DNA from: Bin80 sp026708685
GTDB lineage: Bacteria; Bacteroidota; Rhodothermia; Rhodothermales; Bin80
Assembly (NCBI GenBank): GCA_965200955.1
Contig: OZ241742.1
Location: 3,968,001 to 4,032,000, forward strand
Reading direction: 5' to 3'
Length of the DNA stretch: 64,000 bases
Part shown: one piece after another, positions 52,977 to 62,956 of the stretch
How positions within the stretch are numbered: position 1 is the first letter of the stretch
How the letters are laid out: every line of letters begins with the position of its first letter
Position numbers and translations under genes: made by a program
The notes under the pieces: generated by a model
The model's database searches: none
Told to the model about the DNA's origin: nothing
Seen by the model: the letters and a program-made list of their open reading frames with translations, nothing else

Positions 52977-53518
52977 AAAGTTTGTGAAAATTCAGAGTTA
53001 GAGTCCGCCGCGTTTTGCCCAATCCACCATTTGTATATTGAGGAAAAGAGATTCTCAGAGGATAGGATTAGAAGATTGACGACTTCGCCAGTCAAATCTG
53101 TTCCAAAGAGGATTCCGCTCACATCAGAGGTGATCTCAACTGTATCCAATAAAACCGTAGGTAACACAGATAAATCGAATCGTCCAACTAGTGGGCTCGT
53201 GATTCGGTTTGCATTCTGTAGAACAAGCCTTTGGGAGATAGCACCTAAATACTTTGATTGTATAGATAGCCCTCCAACATTATGGCGTACATAGAACGCA
53301 GAACCGTGTTGGAGAAGATTTGCCCTACCCAGTGTAGCCGATTCCAGAATGGAATTCTGTTCAAACGTCAGTGCCTGAATGGGTATACGCAACATTGCAG
53401 TGGGGAACCGCAATTGGGCGACCGTAATCGGAGGAAGCGATACTATCGCATTGACCACATGAACGGCAAACACCGTCAGTGGCTGGCGTGCACAAAAGAG
53501 AAGTAGGATACGCAGCAT
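52967..53518 (-). pseudogene. Truncated TonB-dependent receptor (BtuB-like), plug domain only
   Basis: From the ATG at 53518 (MLRILLLFCARQPLTVFAV, signal-like; the frame is open to 53560) the frame codes for a TonB plug domain: LPPITVAQLRFP, LLQHGSAFYVRH, NVGGLSIQS, NRITSPLVGRFDLSVLP, VEITSDVSGILFGTDLTGEVVNL. The 22-strand barrel that should follow is missing, so no transport function is possible. Canonical residues in the plug are also changed. The cobalamin riboswitch just upstream identifies the former receptor as the B12 transporter BtuB. Confidence 0.75.
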
Positions 53519-53607
53519 ATGGTTGCCTGAACCCCAATCATGAGATCTTGGCCGCTGCATCCAGCTAGTGCTTAGCTGATTCCGACCCTGACCTCAACGC
53601 CCGGAGG

Positions 53608-53835
53608 TTGGTGGCGCGTTTTTCCTTCGGCAGGTTTCCTGACTCGCCGTACGCACAACGTATGTGCTGGAAGAAGTGGTGTCATAGCCTTCCCATCAAC
53701 GCAGACAGTGACTATGAACTCCTCTACTCCTCTTCTCTGAAAGTAAAACTACTTTCGTACGGCCTACAGTTGCGGGTACAGTTCCGGCTTATTCTTCTAT
53801 CAGAAGCACCGGATTCCCTATTATCCAAACACCAT
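53608..53835 (-). ncRNA. Cobalamin riboswitch (B12 leader)
   Basis: On the minus strand the conserved core is clear: GGAATCCGGTGCTTC, then CCGGAACTGTACCCGCAACT, GTCACTG...GATGGGAAGGC, and the 3' box GAGTCAGGAAACCTGCCG ending near 53625. Order and spacing match AdoCbl riboswitches, which shut down B12 uptake genes when cobalamin is plentiful. It lies about 90 bp upstream of the truncated receptor start. Confidence 0.93.
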
Positions 53836-53839
53836 GTCT

Positions 53840-55690
53840 GGACCGAAGGCGCATGGACCTAATATACGTATAAATTTTTATTTCCTTGCAAATCAGATAT
53901 GATTTTTCTGTGGATATTGTCATTGAGAATGCTAACTTATTTAGAATTTTCATGTTTTTGTAGGTGATATAGCGTGCATTACCATCTATAAAATCCGCTT
54001 TATTTTTCCCGGTTAATCCATTGTAAGTCGACCCAATCTCCCCCAATTCCAGAGACTCCACTCCCTCTGGACATAACTTCTCCATCAACGCTTCAATGGA
54101 GTTCAAATCCGATCTACGTTCAAGATCCACAATGATCTCCTGAATCTTTGCCCGCAGCTGCTGCTGTCGCATGACAATCAGGGCAATCTGGGCATTTAAG
54201 AGCTGTATGTCTATGTCTATCTGCTCACATTTATCCTCTACTATGACATACGACGACACCGCAAGATTGTGATCTTGGTCGGCAACCACAGTCCGATCAA
54301 CAAACTGTGCAAAGTAGTCAACACTCTTACGCTGCGTATAGGCATCCAAAATCTTTTGTTGATTCATTTCAGAAAGAATGTTCTTGTTCCCACTTCAAAC
54401 AAATTCCTTAGACGCATCAATAAATAAGATCCCCTCATCCTGTTTGGATTTCTTTAACACAATGATACAGGTTGCAATGGATGTCCCAAAAAATAAATCC
54501 GACGGAAGCTGAATCACCGCATCCACAAAGTTGTGGTCAATCAAATACTGACGGATCCTCTGTTCTGCTCCACCGCGATATAGCACGCCCGGGAATTCGA
54601 CAATCGCCGCTACCCCATCCATGGATAAGCATGATAGGATGTGCATGGTAAAGGCCATGTCTGCTTTACTCGGTGGTGCAAGTACACCCGCAGGCGAGTA
54701 ACGCGGATCATTGATCAACAAGGGATTGTTCTTTCCTTCCCACTTGATGGAATAGGGTGGATTGGACACGATCGCCTCAAAAGGACCATCGTCCAGATGA
54801 TCGGGATCGGTGAGGGTATCTCCATGGGCAATATCAAAGCGTTCAAAATTGATATTGTGCAAAAACATGTTGATCCGACAAAGATTGTAGGTCGTCAAAT
54901 TGATCTCCTGTCCATAGAACCCCTGATGGACATTGTCCTTGCCCAAGACCTTGGCAAACTGTAACAGCAAAGAGCCCGAACCACAGGCTGGGTCATTGAC
55001 TTTACGAACCGAGGTCTTGTCGACCACGGTGATGCGTGCAAGCAATTCAGAGACTTCCTGTGGGGTAAAGAACTCGCCACCTGATTTACCCGCCTCCGAG
55101 GCATACATGGTCATCAGGTATTCATAGGCATCTCCAAACAGGTCAATGGAGTGTTGGGAAAAGTCGTCCGAACTATGGAGGGGTAAATCACCAATGGCAT
55201 GGAGCAGCTTGACCAGCTTGGCGTTGCGCTTGGCGACGGTGGGACCCAGCTTCGCACTGTTGACATCCATATCATCAAAGAGTCCTTTCATGTCGCGTTC
55301 GCTTTCGGTACCGGCAGCGGACATCTCAATGTTGGAGAAGATACGGTGGAGGGTTTCGTTGAGGTTTTCGTCAAAGCGTGCACGGGCACTGACATTGACG
55401 AAGAGTTCGGAGGGCAGGATGTAGAAGCCTTTTTCATCCACCATGGGCTTGCGACCACGCTCAGCGATGTCATCGCTTAGATCTGCATAGTTGAAGTCGG
55501 AGGATCCTTCACGTCGTCGTTCATAGGCATTGATGTAGGCGGTCAGGTTCTCGGAAATAAACCGGTAGAACAGCATGACGAGGACATAGCTCTTGAAGTC
55601 TCAGCCATCTACCGAACCACGCAGGTCATTGGCGATGCACCAGATCGTCTTGTGGAGCTCGGTTTGCTCCGTGTCGTTGGGGGTGCTCAT
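53840..55690 (-). pseudogene. hsdM: Broken type I R-M hsdM with fused hsdS fragment
   Basis: One reading frame from the ATG at 55690 runs to about 53789 but is cut by two in-frame TGA codons, at 55601-55603 (where HsdM has Trp in VDGWDFK) and 54395-54397. It otherwise reads as HsdM: LFYRFISENL, FGDAYEYLM, GEFFTPQEVSELL, DPACGSGSLLLQF (motif I), SNPPYSIKW (motif IV), LFIDASKEFV. After it, LMEKLCPEGVESLELGEIG is the start of an HsdS target domain in the same frame, which is lost near 53880 at the border to the riboswitch. No hsdR is present. The gene is higher in G+C than its surroundings. Not functional unless the stops are read through. Confidence 0.8.
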
Positions 55691-55746
55691 GGAATGGGCG
55701 GTAAAATACTGGAAAACGGGTTACGATGATAATGATTAGAAGTAGA

Positions 55747-57231
55747 TCATATATTTTTGAAGAGTTGCTCCTTCCAGATGATCAATGCATAATAGAGGAT
55801 GCCCCCCAAGACAAGCGAGCCAGTCGTGATCCACTTACTGTCTCCAATCCATAATGCACCAATAATGACTGCTAATCCTGGAATGGATAAGAGGAAAAAG
55901 TCGCGATAAGGAGTGATCATCTCTGGATACCCTACACCAGCAAGGCGAAGCATTACAACCAACTGGATACTTCGAACCACCGCACCCGTCACGCCCCCTG
56001 CGATCAGCATGATATCCACACTTCCTGTTTGACCACCAAGAACGAGTGCCGCTGATAGACTGACCAAAAGCAGAAGTGCCATCATAAAATCAAGGCGTTG
56101 ACGCTCCATCACATCATAGACGCGAGTCAGTGGAGATGCAATAGATCCTAAAACAATCCATGGTGCAATGTAAACTGCATAAATTCCCGTCTGTCGATGG
56201 GGGCCCCCTAACCATAATTCGAAAAAGTCAGGACCAGCAAGCATGACCGCAAGGATTGGAAAGAATCCTATCATGAGGAGCCTGCGATGAACCAACGATG
56301 CAATGGGAGCCAGATTTCCAGATATCTGTGCCTCGGCTGCACTCACAAAAAAAGGATGAGCCACCGATCGAGCAACATACGAAATCGGAATGCCTATCGC
56401 GGCAAAGGCAATTCCATAAAAACCCAGTGCATCCTGTGCAATGGATGTTGCAAAAAAATATGGAATCAGAAGGACGACCAAATTTCCCATAAACGCTCCA
56501 ATGATGGAGGACGGTGTCGAAAACAGTGCAAACCTCCGATAACGGACAGCAGCCTGAACAATCCGCCTCCAACTGAATGCTGCAAAAATGGACTGAGCAC
56601 TTCGGCGAAGTGCCATCCAGATAAAAATGATAGTGGATACAGCATTGCCAAAAATAAAACCTCCAATATGGCCAGCTTCATTCGCACTCAGTGGAGGAGC
56701 ACCCGCTACGATCCGACCCGTAACCATAGAAAGAGTAAGGCTGACATGTCCACCACTAATATGCCGAAACGCACGTTTTCGGACCAACCAAAACTCCGCA
56801 ATCTTGCCTGAGCGCATGATCAGAAGAGTGAGAGGAATCAAGGGTAAATACGGAGCAATCGCTGGAAAATCTAGAAGTGAACCTATCTCAGTACTCCATA
56901 GAGAGAGTACACATAATAACAGAGCACTGATGAGCATGACTGCACTAGAAAGCCAGATCAATACAGCTGCCTCCTCATCTTTTTTGGGGAGCATTAACGC
57001 ATCTTCATAGCGTAACGAGGCAACAGATCCAACAAGAGTAATGAGGGTCACAAAGTATTTCCCGATTCCAAGCTCAGACGGCAGATACAATCGCGTGATT
57101 ACTCCCAGAGCTAAATAACCAATCACCATGACAATCCCCGCCCCAGAGAGCAAAGTAAGCGTCGGCCCGCGAAGTCCCTCCGTAGAAAATAAACGGCTGA
57201 TCCAACTCATGTTACTGGTTTGATCCGCCAT
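55747..57231 (-). CDS. Wzx-like polysaccharide flippase
   Basis: The 494-residue protein has about 12-14 membrane helices and the MATE/oligosaccharide-flippase layout (VLLIPYFFATSIAQDALGFYGIAFAA, SYVARSVAHPFF). It should turn lipid-linked glycans across the inner membrane for capsule or O-antigen assembly. Its start overlaps the upstream membrane-protein gene by 25 bp, and both follow a GNAT gene, so it belongs to a cell-surface part of the hslVU operon. No glycosyltransferases are in the window. Confidence 0.85.
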   Translation of the reverse strand: MADQTSNMSWISRLFSTEGLRGPTLTLLSGAGIVMVIGYLALGVITRLYLPSELGIGKYFVTLITLVGSVASLRYEDALMLPKKDEEAAVLIWLSSAVMLISALLLCVLSLWSTEIGSLLDFPAIAPYLPLIPLTLLIMRSGKIAEFWLVRKRAFRHISGGHVSLTLSMVTGRIVAGAPPLSANEAGHIGGFIFGNAVSTIIFIWMALRRSAQSIFAAFSWRRIVQAAVRYRRFALFSTPSSIIGAFMGNLVVLLIPYFFATSIAQDALGFYGIAFAAIGIPISYVARSVAHPFFVSAAEAQISGNLAPIASLVHRRLLMIGFFPILAVMLAGPDFFELWLGGPHRQTGIYAVYIAPWIVLGSIASPLTRVYDVMERQRLDFMMALLLLVSLSAALVLGGQTGSVDIMLIAGGVTGAVVRSIQLVVMLRLAGVGYPEMITPYRDFFLLSIPGLAVIIGALWIGDSKWITTGSLVLGGILYYALIIWKEQLFKNI

Positions 57232-58781
57232 ACAATCCAGGGGCCAGATTGATACGCTAGTTGAAATTCATCTGACATCGTCTCTTGCTGGGTCACGATA
57301 TAATCAAATCCATACTTGATGTGTAGATCTAGAATCTGCTGACGCGTTAGAGAAAAAAAAGCCTGATCTAACTGTGCAATGATGGGACCACCACCCCGAT
57401 GGGGGGGATCTATCGGTGCAAGATCCATCAACCTTGCAAACCACTGGTTCATGTAAGACGAATGGAATGGAACGGCCTTGAAGTTGATCACAATCGCTCG
57501 GCGTGCCTGAGACCTGAAATGATCCCATCCAAGGGGAACGGCAAAGACTGCATTCACATCGGTGGAATCACGGGCCCACTCTGCAACCTTTTCTGGTGCT
57601 GATTCGGTAACTGGGCGAATCCCAAGAGCATCTGGAGAAATCAGCAAGAGCATAGAACAAAGCAGAACTGTCGTTGCTAATGCATAATGTCCATGATCAA
57701 AAAAGGATGAAAATCCATGTTTGTAGAACCGCAAAATCAACTTAGCAATGGCGTTGCAAAGGAGGATGACACTGAACACCTTGATCAGGACCGTCAGTTT
57801 GAAGAGTTGTAATTTCGTGACCACTTCAACAGGCCAAATCTCAGCACTGATATACGCCAGAACACATAGACCACCAATGATGATCATCAAGCGACGAACA
57901 AGAGAGCGGTGTACCTCGGGCAGGAATCGAAAAGTGGCAAGCCCAGCACCAAGCAAAAAAGAAAATTTGAACACTGACTCCAGTGCAAACGCACTTGGAA
58001 TGTAATGATGAGGTCCTCGGAATTCAAATAATACATAAAAATAGGACCATGCTCCCTCAAAACCAGCTAGAGTCAGTTGCCCCCAAATGAGAGGGCCAAG
58101 AGCGGGCAATGCAAACAGTGTGAAGCATCCTGCGAAAAGATACACACGCTTCCCATGAAATCCATGTCTCCAGAGTATGAAGATAGCACAAATGATTGCC
58201 ATCTGAAGACCCACCAATGCTTGGATCCATGTTCCAATTCCAATCAGAAGCGAAGACCGAATCGTTTGCCCCCGCACAAAGAAGACCAGCCCCCATAGGC
58301 TTAATGTCCATGCAGACATGCTAGGAGTATAGATCCATGTCACAAGATCATTACCCCCCAATGTGAATTGGGGAGTCATTAGCATGGCAACAATGACACA
58401 CAATGTTGCGGCAATACGTTCCCGAGTGAATTGTAAACTCAATAGATACAGTGCATGACATGTTCCAAACCAACTCGCCACATAGATGCACAGTACCGCG
58501 GCATATGGGCCAATCAATATTGCAGGAATCCAGGCAATATGTACCCATAGAGTTCTCGGACCGAAGGTTTCTAACTGAGCATTCACAAGCCAGTCCAACT
58601 GAAACAGGCTCGGATCCAGTAAATGAAAGAGATAAGGTAAGATCTCGTCCTGATCACTGATGGCATAGTCGTATCCACGCCAGAAGAGGTAGATGGTGAG
58701 CGTCAGTAAGGGTAGATACATGGGCGGACGCATACCCATTCCGGTGAGCAGCCTCTGCCATCGGTCCGTGCGAAATAGCAT
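57207..58781 (-). CDS. Multi-spanning membrane protein (DUF6798-like)
   Basis: The 524-residue protein has about 12-13 hydrophobic helices and a C-terminal soluble domain of about 110 residues containing VNAVFAVPLGWDHFRSQARR and FDYIVTQQET. The pattern recalls GT-C-type glycosyltransferase or DUF6798 proteins found near flippases. A transferase activity for lipid-linked sugars is a guess. It overlaps the flippase gene and starts 3 bp after the GNAT gene. Confidence 0.6.
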   Translation of the reverse strand: MLFRTDRWQRLLTGMGMRPPMYLPLLTLTIYLFWRGYDYAISDQDEILPYLFHLLDPSLFQLDWLVNAQLETFGPRTLWVHIAWIPAILIGPYAAVLCIYVASWFGTCHALYLLSLQFTRERIAATLCVIVAMLMTPQFTLGGNDLVTWIYTPSMSAWTLSLWGLVFFVRGQTIRSSLLIGIGTWIQALVGLQMAIICAIFILWRHGFHGKRVYLFAGCFTLFALPALGPLIWGQLTLAGFEGAWSYFYVLFEFRGPHHYIPSAFALESVFKFSFLLGAGLATFRFLPEVHRSLVRRLMIIIGGLCVLAYISAEIWPVEVVTKLQLFKLTVLIKVFSVILLCNAIAKLILRFYKHGFSSFFDHGHYALATTVLLCSMLLLISPDALGIRPVTESAPEKVAEWARDSTDVNAVFAVPLGWDHFRSQARRAIVINFKAVPFHSSYMNQWFARLMDLAPIDPPHRGGGPIIAQLDQAFFSLTRQQILDLHIKYGFDYIVTQQETMSDEFQLAYQSGPWIVWRIKPVT

Positions 58782-58783
58782 GA

Positions 58784-59692
58784 TTAACGCCTAGGTAAGA
58801 AGGGAGGCCGTCGCCGCAAATGATAGTACTGTGTCAGCGTTGGTCCAAACGAACGCTTGAATTCTGCAATAGAGGGGGTATTCGCTCCTACAAAATCAAA
58901 GATCGAAATACCAGACGCAGATAAAATGGAGAGCACTTCTCCGATCAGGACCGTCATGGATGGGCCAGGTTCACTCCCTGCAACCCAGTAATGTGCGGTG
59001 GACTCGTCATGGAGAATGATCAACCCTGCCTCAATCGTTCCATCTCTCAAGGCTACAAAAGTACGTGCATATTGTCCCATGGCTTTTGCAAAAGCTCCCA
59101 ATAATGTGGCATCTGCCGGCAGAGAACGCCCATGTCGCTTGTAGCTGGCTCGACACAGATCAATGACTTGATGAGCGTAGACCGAATTTTCCTGAATTTC
59201 ATAGTCTCCTTTCTTGCCTCGCCATGTTCGGCGAGAGGTGCCGGACCAATCATCAGGATGAGAAGGTAGCGGAATCAGATAGGTGAAAAGAGGTTGCACC
59301 TTCCAGTTGCGCCACTGTGCTGTACGAGGATCGTCTACTTGTATCAAAAGATCTGCACGCTGACACGTCTTCTCCACACACTGCAGTAGAATATCCATCG
59401 GGCTTTTTTGCCGATGGATCAGATGGGATGCAGGCGGGGTAGGCAGTAATAAGGAGGAGTATTGGGTGAACGGGGGAATCACTGCACGCCGAAGGGGGCC
59501 GCCACCCTTGAGGTGCACAAGAAGTGAGGCATCCTCATCAGCAAACCAAAAAGAAGACTTCAACCCATAGACGGATTCAACCGCCTTGGCATAGCGTAAG
59601 GATGCGAAGATTCCCCGAGTTTTCTCCCATAGTGACTGATAACGTTCACACGCTCCAGCGTCATTCAAATTGTAAGCGGAGGTGGTCGCCAA
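58784..59692 (-). CDS. GNAT/FemAB-like acetyltransferase
   Basis: The 302-residue protein shows the acyl-transferase pattern of the BioF2/FemAB-type GNAT group: GDYEIQENSVYAHQVIDLCRASY in the middle and ARTFVALRDGTIEAGLIILHDESTAHYWVAGSEPG in the second domain. The end FKRSFGPTLTQYYHLRR is also typical (soluble, binds acyl-CoA or aminoacyl-tRNA). It probably modifies a cell-surface sugar or peptidoglycan precursor, given its neighbours. It starts 8 bp after hslU in the same direction. Confidence 0.75.
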   Translation of the reverse strand: MATTSAYNLNDAGACERYQSLWEKTRGIFASLRYAKAVESVYGLKSSFWFADEDASLLVHLKGGGPLRRAVIPPFTQYSSLLLPTPPASHLIHRQKSPMDILLQCVEKTCQRADLLIQVDDPRTAQWRNWKVQPLFTYLIPLPSHPDDWSGTSRRTWRGKKGDYEIQENSVYAHQVIDLCRASYKRHGRSLPADATLLGAFAKAMGQYARTFVALRDGTIEAGLIILHDESTAHYWVAGSEPGPSMTVLIGEVLSILSASGISIFDFVGANTPSIAEFKRSFGPTLTQYYHLRRRPPFLPRR

Positions 59693-59699
59693 AGTAGGA

Positions 59700-61070
59700 T
59701 CAGAGAATATATTGGCTTAGGTCTTTATTGCTTGCAATGGAGTCCAGACGAGACTGTACTTCATCTGCATCCATAGAGATATCTTTGGGTTCACTACCGT
59801 CACACTCAAACAATAAATCTTCTAACAGAGTGGTCATGATCGTATGGAGTCTACGAGCCCCAATATTTTCCACTTCATCATTGACACGAGCAGCCGTACG
59901 GGCGATTTGCAACACAGCATCGTCGGTGAATTCAAGGTTCACATTTTCCGCTTTCAGAAGTGCATGATACTGTTTTAGAAGGGCATTCTTAGGCTGCGTA
60001 AGGATCAGATAAAAATCATTTTCGGTGAGACTGTGCATCTCAACCCGAATGGGGAATCGCCCCTGCAATTCAGGAATGAGGTCACTTGGTTTGGAGACAT
60101 GGAACGCACCGCTGGCGACGAAGAGGATATGATCCGTACGAACCATTCCATGTTTGGTCGTGACGGTGGCACCTTCAACTAGGGGTAACAGATCACGTTG
60201 AACACCCTCGCGAGAAACATCGGGGCCACCTCCACCTTTCGCTGACCGACTCGCCACTTTATCAATCTCATCAATAAAGACAATCCCAGCATTCTCAACA
60301 CGTTTCAAAGCCTCTTTGGTCACCGTATCCATGTCAATAAGCTTTGCGGCCTCTTCCTTGCAGAGGAGCTCCTCCGCTTCAGAAATTTTGACTCTGCGTT
60401 TCTTACGCTGCTTACCGGTAAGGCCGGACATCATCTCCTGAAGATTCATCCCCATTTCTTCCATCCCTAATGGACCAAATACCTTCAGCATTGGAGAGGA
60501 ATGATCTTTTTTTACATCAATCTCAATCTCACGGTTGGCTAATCGGCCCTCTTTGAGTTTCTCACGGAATTTGGTGCGAGTGGAAGATCCGGTTGAGTCT
60601 GTATCGGATGAATCTTCATCGGGCTTTAACTCTTGGGTGGGTTCGGGACTAAGCATCACATCCAGTAGACGTTCCCGCGCTAACTCTTTTGCACGTTCTT
60701 GAACCTTTTCCTCATGCTCTTGACGAACCATGCGAACGGATCGGTCTGCGAGCTCTCGGATCATGCTTTCCACATCTCGGCCGACATAACCAACTTCAGT
60801 AAATTTGGTCGCTTCAACTTTGATGAAGGGTGCTTCCACCAGATTGGAGAGTCTGCGTGCAATTTCCGTTTTTCCCACTCCAGTAGGTCCCATAAGAATG
60901 ATATTGCTGGGCAGTATTTCATCCTGCAGATCACCTTTCACCTGTTGCCTGCGCCAACGATTACGTAAAGCAATTGCAACCGTGCGCTTCGCATCTGCCT
61001 GTCCGATGATATAATTATCCAGTTCTTCCACGATCATGCGTGGAGTTAAGTTTGAGTCCATTGACATCAA
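59700..61070 (-). CDS. hslU: HslU ATPase of the HslVU protease
   Basis: The 456-residue AAA+ unfoldase starts MMSMDSNLTPRMIVEELDNYIIGQADAKR and has Walker A GPTGVGKTE, Walker B IVFIDEID and the middle I-domain. Sensor and Arg-finger motifs (FHVSKPSDLIPELQGRFPIRVE, NIGARRLHTIMTTLLED) are intact, as is the C-terminal SQYIL that docks in HslV. It feeds unfolded proteins to HslV in the cytosol. Separated from hslV by a NYN-domain gene, an unusual arrangement. Confidence 0.97.
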   Translation of the reverse strand: MMSMDSNLTPRMIVEELDNYIIGQADAKRTVAIALRNRWRRQQVKGDLQDEILPSNIILMGPTGVGKTEIARRLSNLVEAPFIKVEATKFTEVGYVGRDVESMIRELADRSVRMVRQEHEEKVQERAKELARERLLDVMLSPEPTQELKPDEDSSDTDSTGSSTRTKFREKLKEGRLANREIEIDVKKDHSSPMLKVFGPLGMEEMGMNLQEMMSGLTGKQRKKRRVKISEAEELLCKEEAAKLIDMDTVTKEALKRVENAGIVFIDEIDKVASRSAKGGGGPDVSREGVQRDLLPLVEGATVTTKHGMVRTDHILFVASGAFHVSKPSDLIPELQGRFPIRVEMHSLTENDFYLILTQPKNALLKQYHALLKAENVNLEFTDDAVLQIARTAARVNDEVENIGARRLHTIMTTLLEDLLFECDGSEPKDISMDADEVQSRLDSIASNKDLSQYIL

Positions 61071-61103
61071 ATAGTTTTTACTGATTAAATGGTTGAATCT
61101 TTA

Positions 61104-62072
61104 CTAAAACTCAGTTGGGTAGGTCAGATCATGAACTTCACTCTGATTCTCTCTAAGATGTTGATAGGCCTCCTCTTCAACATATCTTGATTTTTCAATG
61201 GCATCCTGGGCTTCAAGAACATCGGGATGCTGATAATTCACCAACAGAACCGTGTAGTTATAGGGAAAGCCCGGGCGCTTTTCTAGCCATACCGCTCCAG
61301 ACTCAGTGAGCTGAGTAATCAAGTATTTTGGATCATCAAAATCTGGAAGCATCTCGGCCAGTTTACGCAATAGAGGAGTGAGAAACACATCTTCATATTG
61401 CCCAAAGAAATAAATGATCACATGAAGTGCACTCAGAAGTAAATCATCCTTGATCTCAACCATAGGAGGAGATGCAGTCCTGACACCCTCATGAGAATGC
61501 ATTGGCGTTGATTCCTCCTGGTAATGGGGAAGGGGACTCTTTTGAATGAATTGACTGGCAGAAACAAAACGTCCAGAATGTTCATCCATCGGTGAAAGAT
61601 TGGGAGGATGAAAAGAAATTACTGTACAGAGTGCATTGTAGTGTTGACAATAATTGATCAGCGGAAGATAGAGGCGATCTGCACTCACAAGGAAGATTGC
61701 AGAAATCTGTTCATCATTCTGTAGAGTTTCAAGTACATCAATACAGATCTGAATCTCAGATGCATTCGGCTGGAGAGATGCAGGGACAAATTGAGGCTGC
61801 ATCCCATCAAGATACAAGCTTTTTTGAATCTGAGAACCATCTGAACCCATCGTACTGAAATCGGCATAGGCCGTAGGAGACGACAGTTGGAACTTCAACT
61901 CATGGGTCACATGCTGCACTGAAGAACCGATCAGTGAATTAATGACTTCTTTAGCATGTGAACGCTGATCATGACTACGATTCAGGTAGCTATATAGATT
62001 TTCATAATCTACAAACATGCATGCCTGAGGAGGGGTATCATACTGGGACTGGGGATAATTCAAGTGTTGCAT
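61104..62072 (-). CDS. NYN (LabA/DUF88-type) domain protein
   Basis: The 322-residue protein has an N-terminal NYN PIN-like ribonuclease fold: ACMFVDYENLYSYL (Asp22), an Asp in QICIDVLETL, and SADRLYLPLI with a third Asp. These form a typical metal-binding nuclease site. The C-terminal half (about 200-320) is unassigned, with a winged-helix-like look (VFLTPLLRKLAEMLPDF). Such proteins degrade or process RNA in some bacteria, and in others act as regulators. It lies between hslV (12 bp upstream) and hslU (33 bp downstream). Confidence 0.75.
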   Translation of the reverse strand: MQHLNYPQSQYDTPPQACMFVDYENLYSYLNRSHDQRSHAKEVINSLIGSSVQHVTHELKFQLSSPTAYADFSTMGSDGSQIQKSLYLDGMQPQFVPASLQPNASEIQICIDVLETLQNDEQISAIFLVSADRLYLPLINYCQHYNALCTVISFHPPNLSPMDEHSGRFVSASQFIQKSPLPHYQEESTPMHSHEGVRTASPPMVEIKDDLLLSALHVIIYFFGQYEDVFLTPLLRKLAEMLPDFDDPKYLITQLTESGAVWLEKRPGFPYNYTVLLVNYQHPDVLEAQDAIEKSRYVEEEAYQHLRENQSEVHDLTYPTEF

Positions 62073-62084
62073 GATTAAAAAAGG

Positions 62085-62648
62085 TTATTGTTTTTCAGAA
62101 GGTGGTTCAATCTCAAGAACCGTCAAAGAATGATTCGTATAAACACAAATATCTGCCGCGACGCTTAGGGAATCAGTGACAATTTCTTTTGCGGTCAGAT
62201 CTGGGGCGTGGAGAATCATCGCACGAGCGGCAGCGAGTGCAAATGGTCCACCACTGCCGATGGCTACAATATCGTCATCTGGTTCAATAATATCACCGCT
62301 CCCACTTAGAAGCAATAATCGTTCCAACGTGGCTACAGCAAGCAAGGCTTCCAGACGGCGCAGGTATCGATCAGTCCGCCAGTCTTTGGCAAGTTCAACG
62401 GAGGCACGGGTCAGATTCCCGCCATATTGTTTTAATTTATCTTCAAAGCGTTCAAATAAGGTAAAAGCATCTGCCGTAGATCCTGCAAATCCCGCCAAAA
62501 CCTTTCCCTCATAAAGTTGACGGACTTTTTGGGCTTTATGCTTCATCACTGTATTACCCAAAGTTGCCTGACCATCGGAACCAAGTGCAACGCGGTCATG
62601 TCTGCGTACGCCAATGACGGTGGTGCTGTGCAATGAAGAGAGACTCAT
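62085..62648 (-). CDS. hslV: HslV peptidase of the HslVU protease
   Basis: The 187-residue peptidase has the threonine nucleophile within STTVIGVRR (Thr9 or Thr10, after a short propeptide) and the block GSDGQATLGNTVMKHKAQKVR. It forms a double hexameric ring with the active-site Thr inside, driven by HslU. First gene of the operon hslV - NYN - hslU - GNAT - membrane protein - flippase. Start ATG at 62648 gives an N-terminal propeptide one to two residues longer than the typical E. coli form. Confidence 0.95.
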   Translation of the reverse strand: MSLSSLHSTTVIGVRRHDRVALGSDGQATLGNTVMKHKAQKVRQLYEGKVLAGFAGSTADAFTLFERFEDKLKQYGGNLTRASVELAKDWRTDRYLRRLEALLAVATLERLLLLSGSGDIIEPDDDIVAIGSGGPFALAAARAMILHAPDLTAKEIVTDSLSVAADICVYTNHSLTVLEIEPPSEKQ

Positions 62649-62956
62649 ATGAATAGATAAAAAATCTTACTAAATAGTTCTAAATTGTATAGATAGGTGA
62701 TACGATAGAGATGGCTTAATGTTTATGATTATAGTGAATGATTCCAAGTATTGGGCATGATCTCTCAGAGTCGAATGGGGTTTCGTTAAAATAAGTGCAG
62801 AATGATCGTTCATTGACTCAGTAGAATCCTAATGATCTAAAGATGAAATAATTATCTACAAAGGCTTTTGCAAAACCTCAGATTTTTCGTAGAAATATTG
62901 CTCTGAAGCACCTGTGACGTATTTTTTAGAGTTGACTGGGAGGTTTTGCAAAAGGT
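62649..62956. other. Intergenic region carrying a 98-bp element
   Basis: Upstream of hslV and downstream of the YbhN-like gene. Contains copy E of the dispersed element at 62861-62958; the rest is A+T-rich without recognisable signals. Confidence 0.6.

Noticed and set aside
53840..55690. Reassignment of TGA to tryptophan
   Set aside because: Other genes here end in TGA (for example the MacB-like permease and the ABC ATPase), and only one of the two TGA codons in hsdM is at a Trp position; nonsense mutation is simpler.
59069..59094. GGCTTTTGCAAAAGC, close to the end of the 98-bp element
   Set aside because: It lies inside the GNAT gene (codons for MGQYA-reverse context), has no interior match and is a simple palindrome; chance.
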